Source: Firmicutes bacterium CAG:460
GTDB lineage: Bacteria > Bacillota_I > Bacilli_A > RF39 > UBA660
Length of the DNA stretch: 64,000 nucleotides
Assembly (NCBI GenBank): GCA_000437355.1
Contig: FR899774.1
Span: 158,484 to 222,483 of the forward strand
Reading direction: 5' to 3'
Shown in pieces: positions 33,481-42,612 of this stretch (the stretch's first letter is position 1; each line of letters starts with the position of its first letter). A model generated the notes under the pieces. The model saw nothing but the letters and a program-made list of their open reading frames with translations. It was not told the origin of the DNA and did not search any database. The translations under genes were made by a program, and so were the position numbers.

Positions 33481-33690
33481 TTATAATTTCGGCTCTTCAA
33501 TTTCTATTAGTTCTCCAGGAGTACAATTTAAATATTTACAAAATTCTTCTATATATTTAAATGATATTGATGTTGTATAACCATTAATTATTCTGTTTAA
33601 GTTTCTTGAAGTTATATTCATTCTTTGGCATAACCAATATTTTGTTTTGCCATTTTTCTTTAGCAATTCTACAATATTTAACTTTATCAT
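33481..33690 (-). CDS. Small XRE-family HTH regulator
   Basis: A 69-residue single-domain Cro/C1-type HTH protein: LLKKNGKTKYWLCQRMNITSRNLNRIINGYT is the HTH region, followed by YIEEFCKYLNCTPGELIEI, the dimer-side helix. It resembles small YozG-like regulators. It is divergent from the Hint-domain surface gene at 33802 and shares 110 bases of upstream DNA with it, so it is a candidate regulator of that gene. Confidence 0.85.
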   Translation of the reverse strand: MIKLNIVELLKKNGKTKYWLCQRMNITSRNLNRIINGYTTSISFKYIEEFCKYLNCTPGELIEIEEPKL

Positions 33691-33745
33691 TTATATTCTC
33701 CTTCCATATTAATTTTATCTAATAAGAGAAATATAAATAAGATAC

Positions 33746-33774
33746 TTGCATTACCCTTGTTTTTGCTTTATAAT
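33746..33774 (+). promoter_or_regulatory. Promoter of the Hint-domain surface gene
   Basis: TTGCAT, 17 bases, TATAAT; AGGAGTGG follows before the GTG at 33802. Confidence 0.65.
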
Positions 33775-33801
33775 TATGATTATAATAGGAGTGGTAATAT
33801 T

Positions 33802-35463
33802 GTGAAAAAGAAAAATATATTTATTTTTAGTCTTATTTTTGTATTAATTATTAGTTTAATTATAATAAATAGTAAAAATAATAAATTATATGATGTAAAT
33901 AAAAATCAAATTAAAAAAGATAATAATAGATTAAGTATGATGCTTGAAACAGGCATAGAAACAGGTGAATATGAAATATCAACTAGTGATAAATGGCCAT
34001 CAAGTGGATATACTTTTAATTCTGAATTGTCAAAATGTGAAAATGGTGGGGAGTTATCTTGGGATAGTGTAAATAAAGCTGTTGTTATGTCAGGAAATAA
34101 ATCTGATAAATGTTATATTTATTTTGATAAAGATTTTGTTAGACTTTCTTTAGATAACTATACATTTAAGTGGGATGCTGTTGAAGGAGCTAGTACTTAT
34201 CAAATATATAGTGATGGAGAATTGTTAACTACAACAAGTGATACAAGTGCTGAGATATATGATTTGTATAATGATGCTGGTAATTATGATATAAGCGTTA
34301 AAGCATTGGATAATTCTGGAGATTTGATTATGGATAGTAATGTTTATAATTATGAATTAGAAAAAATAAGTAATCCTATTGGTGTTTATTTACATAAGTT
34401 ATCATTTTATAAAGTAACCGATGGGGCATTTTCTTCTTCTTGTTCAACACTATCACCATGCTATACATGGTTTACTATTAATGGAGTTTCTTATGGTTCT
34501 ACTATTTTTTTAAGTGATTACTATCAAAATGAAGATTTTACAATATTTTCCTTTGATTTGTATGATTATTTAAAAAAACAAAATATAAATTTTAAACATA
34601 ATAGTGTTGGTGTGTTTGCTACAAATTCAGAATTTGCTATACCAATTTATTATTGCAAAGAAAACGATTGTACAAGTAATCTTTTATCTTCTTTTTCTTT
34701 ATTAATTGACAGCAAAGTAACTTTATCATACGATTTGGATAATGATAAATTTAAGGTCACATCAACTGGTGTAGGAAAATATGTTTATGGTATTCAAATA
34801 GCAAAAGCGGGTTTTATTCCTTCAGATTGGATATTTGTGGAAATGACTATATTATGTCTTTCTTCTAATACCGAAGTTTATGTTTATGATAAAAAGAAAA
34901 AGAGATTTAAAAAGAAAAAAATTAGTGAAGTTGATTATGATGATGAATTGTTATGTTGGGATTTTGATAATGGTTGTTTTGCTGTTGCTAAACCAATTTG
35001 GATTATGAAAGAAAAACAAACATTTAAATATAATAAATTAACGTTTAGTGATGGAAACATTTTAGAAACAATTAATCAACATAGGATATTTAATGTTGAA
35101 AAAGGTATGTTTACATATCCAATGACTGATGATACCCCAATTGGAACAACTACATTAAATGCCAATGGTGAATATGTTAAGTTAGTAAGTAAGGAAGAAG
35201 TTGAAGAACCAATTATGTATTATAATGTTATGACTAATTATCATATTAATTTATTTGCAAATAACATATTAACATCAAGTAGATTAAGTAATATATATCC
35301 AATTAAAGATTTGAAATATATATGTAAGAAAAAGAGAAATAATGAATATGATTTCTCTAGTTATAACGAATATTTAGTTAAAGGATTAAGATTAAATGAA
35401 CAAAATATAGAAGAAAAAAGTTTGAAAAAATATGTTGATAATATGTTGAGAATAAAAAAATAA
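33802..35463 (+). CDS. Anchored surface protein with FN3-like and Hint (intein/hedgehog-type) domains
   Basis: A 553-residue protein. An N-terminal transmembrane helix (about 4-22) is followed by a domain shared with the DGR target at 49147 (SMMLETG, GYTFNSELSKCENGG, SDKCYIYFD), an FN3-like segment (about 110-190) and a beta-rich region. Residues 352-492 form a Hint domain: Cys352 with LSSNTEV (block A), TINQH at 423-427 (block B, His) and YYNV ... NLFANNILTS at 473-492 (block F/G). A tail of about 60 residues follows. Hint domains cut or splice at their N-terminal Cys; here the block G Asn is not followed by a clear nucleophile (Ser-Ser-Arg), so a cleavage or ligation outcome is uncertain. 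Start GTG chosen from AGGAGTGG. Divergent XRE gene alongside. Confidence 0.78.
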   Translation: MKKKNIFIFSLIFVLIISLIIINSKNNKLYDVNKNQIKKDNNRLSMMLETGIETGEYEISTSDKWPSSGYTFNSELSKCENGGELSWDSVNKAVVMSGNKSDKCYIYFDKDFVRLSLDNYTFKWDAVEGASTYQIYSDGELLTTTSDTSAEIYDLYNDAGNYDISVKALDNSGDLIMDSNVYNYELEKISNPIGVYLHKLSFYKVTDGAFSSSCSTLSPCYTWFTINGVSYGSTIFLSDYYQNEDFTIFSFDLYDYLKKQNINFKHNSVGVFATNSEFAIPIYYCKENDCTSNLLSSFSLLIDSKVTLSYDLDNDKFKVTSTGVGKYVYGIQIAKAGFIPSDWIFVEMTILCLSSNTEVYVYDKKKKRFKKKKISEVDYDDELLCWDFDNGCFAVAKPIWIMKEKQTFKYNKLTFSDGNILETINQHRIFNVEKGMFTYPMTDDTPIGTTTLNANGEYVKLVSKEEVEEPIMYYNVMTNYHINLFANNILTSSRLSNIYPIKDLKYICKKKRNNEYDFSSYNEYLVKGLRLNEQNIEEKSLKKYVDNMLRIKK

Positions 35464-35477
35464 AATAAACCAGCAAC

Positions 35478-36041
35478 TTATGCGTTTGCTGGTTTTAATC
35501 TTGCTCTTGCTTTGCCTAAATCTTCGATTGGTGTTTCAGCTGTGTAATCAACTTCGAAAGTATCTAGAACATATCTAAATCTGAATTTAAGTTCATTTAC
35601 CATGTTTTCATAAATAGCTATTGCATCATCGAATTTTTTTAGTTTAATGGCATCTGTGCATGGAATAATAAATCTGTCCATAAGCATAATTGCATCAATT
35701 GCTGGGCAATTAGCTAATTCCATACTTAATACTGGTCCAATTTGATCATATTCTTGAAGTAATCTAACACCTGCTGGAAAACTTTTTAAATAAAGTTCTC
35801 TAAAATTTCTTAAAATTACTAAGTATTCACAATTGTCTCTGTATCCTAGAGATTGACAAATTACTGTTGTTATAAAGCATCCTGCTGGTGTATAGCCATT
35901 ATCTGGTTTCTTTATGTATCTATTGCAAGCAGCATCACTTTTTTCTTTATATTTGCAATTTTCAGTACAATAATATCTGTCTCCCCAGTATTCTTTTTGA
36001 TTTAAATCTAAATAAGCACAATTACCACAATAATCTTTCAT
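35478..36041 (-). CDS. Cys-rich hypothetical protein with CFI-box
   Basis: A 187-residue soluble protein I cannot assign to a pathway. The N-terminal part has seven Cys in about 40 residues (YCGNCAYLDL ... YYCTENCKYKEK), which could bind zinc. It is followed by GCFITTVICQSLGYRDNC, resembling the CFI-box seen in many uncharacterised Firmicutes proteins, and FRNFRELYLKSFPAG. The remainder is helical. The start is the ATG after GGGGGAAAT. It lies convergent with the Hint gene and divergent from the ABC exporter. Confidence 0.75.
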   Translation of the reverse strand: MKDYCGNCAYLDLNQKEYWGDRYYCTENCKYKEKSDAACNRYIKKPDNGYTPAGCFITTVICQSLGYRDNCEYLVILRNFRELYLKSFPAGVRLLQEYDQIGPVLSMELANCPAIDAIMLMDRFIIPCTDAIKLKKFDDAIAIYENMVNELKFRFRYVLDTFEVDYTAETPIEDLGKARARLKPANA

Positions 36042-36094
36042 TATAATTTCCCCCTTTTTTTGAAGTACTATTTATTATAGCCATTTTTTTGCAT

Positions 36095-36141
36095 TTGTCA
36101 AGTATAAGTTGCTTGACAAAATTTTCTAAATAGTTTAGTAT
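36095..36141 (+). promoter_or_regulatory. Promoter with dyad operator, ABC exporter operon
   Basis: TTGTCAAG and CTTGACAA form a perfect 8-bp inverted repeat separated by nine bases. The second half contains the -35 box TTGACA (36113-36118); 17 bases on is TAGTAT. A repressor bound here would block the promoter. MarR-type regulators often use such dyads, but none is encoded next door. Confidence 0.6.
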
Positions 36142-36214
36142 TATATGGCAAGTGATAGATTTTTAGTTTTATAAAATTAAAAAAGTAATATAATAAAAAA
36201 GAGAAAGGATAGTT

Positions 36215-37978
36215 ATGTTTAAATTAATTAAAAATTTTAAAAAGAAAGATTGGTTATTAATAATCGTTAGTATTGCCCTCATAGTTATGCAGGTTTGGCT
36301 AGAATTAAAGATGCCAGATTATATGTCTAAAGTAACTGTACTTGTGCAAACTGAAGGAAGTAAAATGAGTGAAATCCTTAAAAATGGAGGATTTATGCTT
36401 TTATGTGCTTTTGGCTCTTTAGTTGGTGCAGTGATTGTTGGATATTTGATTGCATTACTTGCATCAGGCTTTTCTAGAAATCTTCGTTCTAAATTGTTTA
36501 GAAAAGTTGAAGATATGTCTATGAGTGAAATTAAAGAATTTTCACCGAATAGTTTAATAACTAGAACTACTAATGATATTACACAAGTAGAAATGTTTAT
36601 TGGCTTTGGTCTTCAACTTCTTATTAAAGCTCCGGTTACAGCAGTGTGGGCGATTACGAAAATTTTAAATAAAAGTTGGGAATGGAGTATGGTAACTGCT
36701 GTTGCTGTAGTTGTTTTGTTAGTAGTAATAGGAATTTTAACAATTATTGTTATGCCTAAGTTTAAGATAGTTCAAAAGCTAACTGACAAATTAAATGGGG
36801 TTACTAGAGAAAATTTAACGGGTATTAGAGTAGTTAGAGCTTTTAATGCTGAAGAATACCAACAAGAAAAGTTTCAAGATGTAAATAATAGTTTAACAAA
36901 TTTACAATTATTTAACCAAAAGACAATGTCAATTATGGCACCCGTTATGTATTTAGTTATGTATATGTTAACATTAGTTATTTATTTTATTGGTGCTTAT
37001 TTAATTAAAGATGCGTTAATGGCTGATAAAATTGGTTTATTTGGTGATATGGTTGTATTTTCGTCATATGCAATGCAAATAATTATGTCATTTTTAATGC
37101 TTGCAATGATATTTATGATATTACCTAGAGCTCAAGTGTCTGCATCAAGAATAAATGAGGTACTAGATACTAGTGTTAGTGTAATTGATGGTAATGTTGA
37201 AACTAAAAGTGAAGTTGGTACAATTGAATTTAAAAATGTTTCGTTTAAGTATCCTGATGCCGAAGAGTATGTGTTAAAAAATATTTCGTTTAAAGCAAAT
37301 AAAGGAGATACTGTTGCATTTATTGGTTCAACTGGTTCAGGTAAATCAACATTAGTAAACTTAATAGTTAGATTTTATGATGTAACTGATGGTGAAATAT
37401 TGATTGATGGAGTTAATATTAAAGATTATAAACTAGAGTATTTATATAAATTAATTGGATATGTACCTCAAAGGGCTGTTTTATTTAACGGAACAGTAAA
37501 TAGTAACATTAGTTATGGTGAAGCAATGGAAAAAATTAGTGATAAAAAAATAGTAGAAGCATCTAAGGTTGCTCAAGCTGATGAATTTATTTCTAAAATG
37601 GATAATGGATATGAGTCTCATATTGCTCAAGGTGGAACCAACATTTCTGGAGGACAAAAACAAAGAATTGCCATTTCAAGAGCTATTGCTAAAAATCCAG
37701 AAATATATATTTTTGATGATTCTTTTTCTGCTCTTGACTATAAAACAGATGCTGTGCTTAGAAGTGAATTAAAAAAATATACAAAAGACGCTACAAGCTT
37801 AATTGTTGCTCAAAGAATTGGGACAATAATGAATGCTGATAAAATAATTGTTCTTGATAACGGAGAGTCTGTGGGTGTTGGTACACATGAAGAACTATTA
37901 AAGAGTTGTGAAGTTTATAAGCAAATTGCTTTATCACAACTTTCAAAGGAGGAATTAGATAATGCCAAGACCAAATAA
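36215..37978 (+). CDS. ABC exporter, fused permease-ATPase, subunit A (degenerate NBD)
   Basis: A 587-residue half-transporter with six membrane segments (1-310) and an ATPase domain. Walker A is GSTGSGKST, signature NISGGQKQRI, Walker B IYIFDDSFSALD; the catalytic Glu after Walker B is Asp. Such a substitution marks the degenerate site subunit of heterodimeric exporters (for example EfrCD, BmrCD, LmrCD). The partner follows with a 17-base overlap. Substrates of such pairs are drugs or lipids; the actual one is unknown here. Confidence 0.9.
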   Translation: MFKLIKNFKKKDWLLIIVSIALIVMQVWLELKMPDYMSKVTVLVQTEGSKMSEILKNGGFMLLCAFGSLVGAVIVGYLIALLASGFSRNLRSKLFRKVEDMSMSEIKEFSPNSLITRTTNDITQVEMFIGFGLQLLIKAPVTAVWAITKILNKSWEWSMVTAVAVVVLLVVIGILTIIVMPKFKIVQKLTDKLNGVTRENLTGIRVVRAFNAEEYQQEKFQDVNNSLTNLQLFNQKTMSIMAPVMYLVMYMLTLVIYFIGAYLIKDALMADKIGLFGDMVVFSSYAMQIIMSFLMLAMIFMILPRAQVSASRINEVLDTSVSVIDGNVETKSEVGTIEFKNVSFKYPDAEEYVLKNISFKANKGDTVAFIGSTGSGKSTLVNLIVRFYDVTDGEILIDGVNIKDYKLEYLYKLIGYVPQRAVLFNGTVNSNISYGEAMEKISDKKIVEASKVAQADEFISKMDNGYESHIAQGGTNISGGQKQRIAISRAIAKNPEIYIFDDSFSALDYKTDAVLRSELKKYTKDATSLIVAQRIGTIMNADKIIVLDNGESVGVGTHEELLKSCEVYKQIALSQLSKEELDNAKTK

Positions 37979-40220
37979 AGATATAACAAAAGCAAAAGAT
38001 TTTAAAGGGGCAATTAAAAGATTATTAAAAGAGTTATCAGGCTTTAAAAAATTAGTTATTATATCTTTAGTTTTAGCTGCTTTAGGGGCTATACTTACTA
38101 TCGTTACTCCGAATATATTATCTGATTTAACTGATGAAATATCTAAGGGATTAGTTTTAAATAAAGATAATTTTTTAAAGTTAACTAAAGAAGTAACTAG
38201 TAGTTTAAATGAAGAGAGTATAAGTAAGGTAATTGATTTTAGTGAAAAAAATATTGGAAAAGTAATGATGAGTTCAAATATTTCTAAGAATGATTTAATG
38301 AAATTCCAAGAAATAATGGCGAAGTTAAATGATGAAACTAACAATAAATCATTTAAAGCAATAAGTGAAATGCCAGATAGTATTTTAGATATTTTAGTTA
38401 ATAATGATGAAGATGCTAAAATATTTATAAAAAGTTTAAATAGTAATTTAGTAATACCTGAGGGTGTTGCAAGTAAAATATTTAACGATATTGAAATTGA
38501 TGGTCATGTAATAGATGCTGCTAGTCAAGGGAAGTTTTTAGAGATTGTTAGCAATATAGGTGAAGATGTAAGTGCCACAGAAATGTATAGTCTTGTAGAT
38601 AACATGCCTAGTTCTGTGAAGGTGGTTGTAGAACCATATATGAATATAGATAAAATTAAAAATATTGCCATTTTATTAATATGTATTTATTTAATAAGCG
38701 CTATATTTGAATACTTTGAAGCAATATTAATGACTGATGTGTCAAATAATTTTGCTAGAAAACTAAGGGGTAATATATCAAGTAAGATTAATAAATTACC
38801 TTTGAAATATTTTGATAAGCATGCTATTGGGGATATATTATCTAGAGTTACAAATGATGTTGATACAATTGCTCAATCAATGAACCAATCATTATCAACT
38901 TTAGTAAGTGCTATTACATTATTTGTGGGAACTACTATTATGATGTTTGTAACAAATAGTGTTATGGCTATTACGGCTATACTTGCAAGTTTATTTGGAT
39001 TTGTGTTTATGGCATTAGTACTTGCTAAATCGCAAAAGTATTTCGTTGCTAAACAAAATGAACTTGGGGCTTTGAATGGACATATTGAAGAAGTTTATTC
39101 AGGATTAAATGTAGTTAAAACTTATAATGGTGAAAAAATATCAAATGAAAAATTTGATGAATTAAATGATAAATTATATAAAGCAAATTGGAAGAGTGGA
39201 TTTTTATCAGGTTTAATGATGCCAATGATGAGTTTTATTGGTAACTTTGGTTATGTTGCTGTTTGTGTTGTTGGAGCTTTACTTGCTTTAAATGGACATA
39301 TTAGTTTTGGTGTAATTGTTGCATTTATTGTTTATGTTAGATTATTTGTTTCACCGCTTTCTCAAATTGCGCAAGCTATGACTAGTCTCCAATCAACTGC
39401 TGCAGCTAGTGAAAGAGTATTTGAATTTTTAGATGAAAAAGAAATGGCTGATGAAAGTAATATTAAAACTACTTTAGATAAAGAGAAAGTAAAAGGTAAT
39501 ATTGAATTTAAAAATGTTGAGTTTAAATATGAAGGTAATGATAAACCCACAATTAAGAACTTTAGTGCTAAAGCAAAAGCTGGGGAAAAAGTAGCAATTG
39601 TTGGACCAACTGGTGCTGGTAAAACTACGATGGTTAATTTACTTATGAAGTTCTATGATATTAATAAAGGAGAAATATTGATTGATGGTGTTTCTACGAA
39701 GGATTTAACACGTAGTAATATTCATGATTTATTTACAATGGTTCTTCAAGATACTTGGGTATTTAATGGTTCAATTAAAGATAATATTATTTATAATACT
39801 TCAGATGTTTCAATGGAAATGGTGGAAAGTGTTTGTAAAACTGTTGGTCTTGATCATTTTATTAAGACATTACCAAACGGTTATGATACTATTCTTAGTG
39901 ATAATGACTCCGTTTCTGCTGGGCAAAGACAACTTCTTACAATAGCTCGTGGCATGATACAAAATGCTCCATTCTTGATTTTAGATGAAGCTACTAGTAA
40001 TGTTGATACAAGAACTGAAGAATTAGTGCAAAAAGCAATGGATAAATTAACTGAAGGTAAAACATCATTTATAATTGCTCACAGATTATCCACAATAAAA
40101 AATGCTGATTTAATACTTGTTATGAATGAAGGTAATATTATCGAACAAGGAACTCATGATGAATTAATGAAGCAAAATGGGTTCTATGCAGAACTATATA
40201 ATTCACAATTTAGGTTATAA
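37962..40220 (+). CDS. ABC exporter, fused permease-ATPase, subunit B (catalytic NBD)
   Basis: A 752-residue half-transporter partner of the preceding protein. A large extra domain (about residues 60-220) lies between the first and second membrane helices, as seen in many Firmicutes heterodimers of the EfrD type. Walker A is GPTGAGKTT, the signature is VSAGQRQLL (Ala instead of Gly), and Walker B FLILDEATSNVD retains the catalytic Glu. It therefore supplies the hydrolysis-competent motifs. The gene ends with a terminator. Confidence 0.9.
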   Translation: MPRPNKDITKAKDFKGAIKRLLKELSGFKKLVIISLVLAALGAILTIVTPNILSDLTDEISKGLVLNKDNFLKLTKEVTSSLNEESISKVIDFSEKNIGKVMMSSNISKNDLMKFQEIMAKLNDETNNKSFKAISEMPDSILDILVNNDEDAKIFIKSLNSNLVIPEGVASKIFNDIEIDGHVIDAASQGKFLEIVSNIGEDVSATEMYSLVDNMPSSVKVVVEPYMNIDKIKNIAILLICIYLISAIFEYFEAILMTDVSNNFARKLRGNISSKINKLPLKYFDKHAIGDILSRVTNDVDTIAQSMNQSLSTLVSAITLFVGTTIMMFVTNSVMAITAILASLFGFVFMALVLAKSQKYFVAKQNELGALNGHIEEVYSGLNVVKTYNGEKISNEKFDELNDKLYKANWKSGFLSGLMMPMMSFIGNFGYVAVCVVGALLALNGHISFGVIVAFIVYVRLFVSPLSQIAQAMTSLQSTAAASERVFEFLDEKEMADESNIKTTLDKEKVKGNIEFKNVEFKYEGNDKPTIKNFSAKAKAGEKVAIVGPTGAGKTTMVNLLMKFYDINKGEILIDGVSTKDLTRSNIHDLFTMVLQDTWVFNGSIKDNIIYNTSDVSMEMVESVCKTVGLDHFIKTLPNGYDTILSDNDSVSAGQRQLLTIARGMIQNAPFLILDEATSNVDTRTEELVQKAMDKLTEGKTSFIIAHRLSTIKNADLILVMNEGNIIEQGTHDELMKQNGFYAELYNSQFRL

Positions 40221-40225
40221 TTGAT

Positions 40226-40260
40226 AAAAGTTTTTACGATGTGTTGTAAAAACTTTTTTT
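40226..40260 (+). terminator. Intrinsic terminator of the ABC exporter operon
   Basis: AAAAGTTTTTAC pairs with GTAAAAACTTTT, followed by T residues. An extended -10 (TGATATAAT, 40275-40283) for the next operon follows. Confidence 0.8.
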
Positions 40261-40307
40261 ATTGCATGTTTTTGTGATATAATATGATTTAAGTTTGAGG
40301 TGATATT

Positions 40308-41009
40308 ATGCAAAAACATGTACTTGTTGTAGAAGATGACAATGATATATTGGAACTTTTAAAGTTATATCTTGAAGCTAGTGAGTTTTTAGTGTCTGTT
40401 GCTTATGATGGTGTTGAGGCATTAGATATATTAAAAAATGAAAAAATTGATTTGTTAATTGCAGATATAATGATGCCAAGGATGAATGGTTATGAATTAA
40501 TTAAGAGTGTTCGAGTAAATAGTAATATTCCTATTATAATAATATCTGCTAAAAATATGGATAGTGATAAAATATTAGGCTTAGATATTGGAGCTGATGC
40601 GTATGTTACTAAGCCATTTAATCCTTTAGAGGTTGTTGCTTATGTTAAGGCTCTTCTTAGAAGATATAATGAACTTAGTAGTAATAGTAAAATTAATGAT
40701 GTAATAAATATTGGAGATTTATCTTTAGATTTAAGTAAGTGTATTTTAAAGAAAAATAAAAAAGTTGTGCCTTTGACATCAACTGAAATTAAAATTATAG
40801 CAATGATGTTAAAATCCCCGGGGAAAGTTTTTACTAAGCAACAAATTTATGAGTGTATTAGTGGAGAGTTTTATGAATGTGATGATAATACAATGATGGT
40901 TCATATATCAAACATAAGGGGGAAGATTGAAGATAATCCATCTAAACCTAAATATATTAAAACAGTTAGGGGGTTAGGTTATAAATTTGAAAACAAAGAA
41001 GAAATATAG
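40308..41009 (+). CDS. OmpR-type response regulator
   Basis: A 233-residue regulator with a receiver domain (acidic pocket VVEDDND, phospho-Asp in DLLIADIMMPRMNG, Lys in YVTKPFNP) and a winged-helix DNA-binding domain (LTSTEIKIIAMMLKSPGKVFTKQQIYE, VHISNIRGKIE, VRGLGYKFE). It overlaps the histidine kinase gene by 23 bases. The dlt-like operon lies directly downstream of the pair and an ABC exporter upstream, so envelope stress or cationic peptides may be the signal (inference). Confidence 0.93.
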   Translation: MQKHVLVVEDDNDILELLKLYLEASEFLVSVAYDGVEALDILKNEKIDLLIADIMMPRMNGYELIKSVRVNSNIPIIIISAKNMDSDKILGLDIGADAYVTKPFNPLEVVAYVKALLRRYNELSSNSKINDVINIGDLSLDLSKCILKKNKKVVPLTSTEIKIIAMMLKSPGKVFTKQQIYECISGEFYECDDNTMMVHISNIRGKIEDNPSKPKYIKTVRGLGYKFENKEEI

Positions 41010-42564
41010 TTTTAGTAAAGTAATAATTGTACAATTTGCAATTTATACTTTTATTGTTCTTGGAGGTTATATCCTTATAAATATATTTGTTAATTGGCGA
41101 CTTAACAATAGTTTTTTAGTGCTTGAAGATTTCTTAAAATACGAGGATAAATTAAAGTATGAAGATTATGGTGGCATACCTATGGCTAAGTTTCCAGGTT
41201 GTGATTTTGCGGTTTATGATAATAATAATGAACTAATATATTCAACTGATATAAATATAGATATAAGTGGTGATGATTTAATATTTATTAATGATTATAG
41301 TAATACCTATTATTATAATATATTTAATTATAAAGAAAAAAATAAAAATAAAATTATTAAAATATATAAAACTACTTATGATGATGAATATGATGAAATA
41401 GTTGTAGGGAGTGCAAAACTTGATGAAGATTTAAATGTCTTAGAAGGAGATTTATTTTCTGGTGCTAAAAATTTGACTGAAAAAGAAATTGATTTATTAA
41501 ATGGTTATTATAATGATGAACAGATGATAGAAAAGTATTCATTTAATACAGTTTATGATTATGATGTTCCTGATGGTAGTAATAGAACATTGTTATTTAT
41601 GTCACCAATGTTTAATTCTGAAGCTTATGATAAAGCTGTTGTGGATGCTCAAAGAATTTGGTTTATTGCAATACCGTTTTTACTTATTTTAATTTTAATA
41701 GAAACATATTTTTTTAATAAGAAAATTAAAAGTAGTTTAAATGAGTTAAATAGAGTTATTAATTCATATGGAGAAAATGGTTTAAAAAATGATTATCATT
41801 TACCAAAAGAATTTGAAAGTGTTGTGGATAGTTTTGAGAGTTTAATGAAAAAACTTAAAAATGTAGAAAAAGAAAAATTAAAGATATATGAGGATAAGCA
41901 AAAGGTTGTTGCTAATTTGTCCCATGATTTAAAGACCCCTTTAACTGTTGTGCGGGGGTATTCGAAAGCATTTTTGGATGGCGTGGTTCCTAAACTTAAG
42001 GAAAAACAATATTTAGAAACTATTTATAAGAAATCTATTGTAGCAACTGATGCTATTGATTCATTATTTATGTATGCAAAATTTAATCATCCTGAATATA
42101 GTCTTAATATGGAAAATGTAGATATTGTTGAATTTACTAAAAATTATTTAGCAGAGAAATATAGTGAAATAGAAAATAATAAAATGCAATTAGATATTGA
42201 TATAAAAATTGATAAATTAAATGTTAATATAGATACGAAAGCTTTTAGAAGAATATATGAAAATTTAATAAATAATTCTATTAAATATAATAAAAATGGT
42301 ACTACAATATATTTTAAAATGTGGAAAAGTAAGGATTTATTTATTTCTGTAGGGGATAATGGAATTGGAATAGATAAGAATATTAAAGATAATATTTTTG
42401 AAGCTTTTGTTACAAGTAATAGTGCAAGAACTAGCGGTAATGGAACTGGTTTAGGACTTTCTATTGTTAAAAGTTTAGTGGAAATGCATGGTGGTGAAAT
42501 TATATTAGTTGATAAACCTAAAAATGGAATGAAAACTGAATTCTTAATAAAAATTAAGATTTGA
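40987..42564 (+). CDS. Sensor histidine kinase
   Basis: A 525-residue membrane sensor. Two transmembrane helices (about 11-32 and 218-238) flank an extracellular domain of about 185 residues. The cytoplasmic part has a linker/HAMP-like region, the H-box NLSHDLKTPLTVV, N-box NLINNSIKYN, GDNGIGID and GNGTGLGLSIV. The TTG at 40987 is within the end of the regulator gene, giving translational coupling. The extracellular domain is not recognised, so the ligand is unknown. Confidence 0.92.
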   Translation: MKTKKKYSFSKVIIVQFAIYTFIVLGGYILINIFVNWRLNNSFLVLEDFLKYEDKLKYEDYGGIPMAKFPGCDFAVYDNNNELIYSTDINIDISGDDLIFINDYSNTYYYNIFNYKEKNKNKIIKIYKTTYDDEYDEIVVGSAKLDEDLNVLEGDLFSGAKNLTEKEIDLLNGYYNDEQMIEKYSFNTVYDYDVPDGSNRTLLFMSPMFNSEAYDKAVVDAQRIWFIAIPFLLILILIETYFFNKKIKSSLNELNRVINSYGENGLKNDYHLPKEFESVVDSFESLMKKLKNVEKEKLKIYEDKQKVVANLSHDLKTPLTVVRGYSKAFLDGVVPKLKEKQYLETIYKKSIVATDAIDSLFMYAKFNHPEYSLNMENVDIVEFTKNYLAEKYSEIENNKMQLDIDIKIDKLNVNIDTKAFRRIYENLINNSIKYNKNGTTIYFKMWKSKDLFISVGDNGIGIDKNIKDNIFEAFVTSNSARTSGNGTGLGLSIVKSLVEMHGGEIILVDKPKNGMKTEFLIKIKI

Positions 42565-42612
42565 TTAAGATTTAATTTATTTTAGTATTATATAATTAGG
42601 ATGAGGTTGATT

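Noticed and set aside
36215..40220. Lantibiotic or bacteriocin export locus
   Set aside because: No precursor peptide or modification gene was found around the exporter pair.
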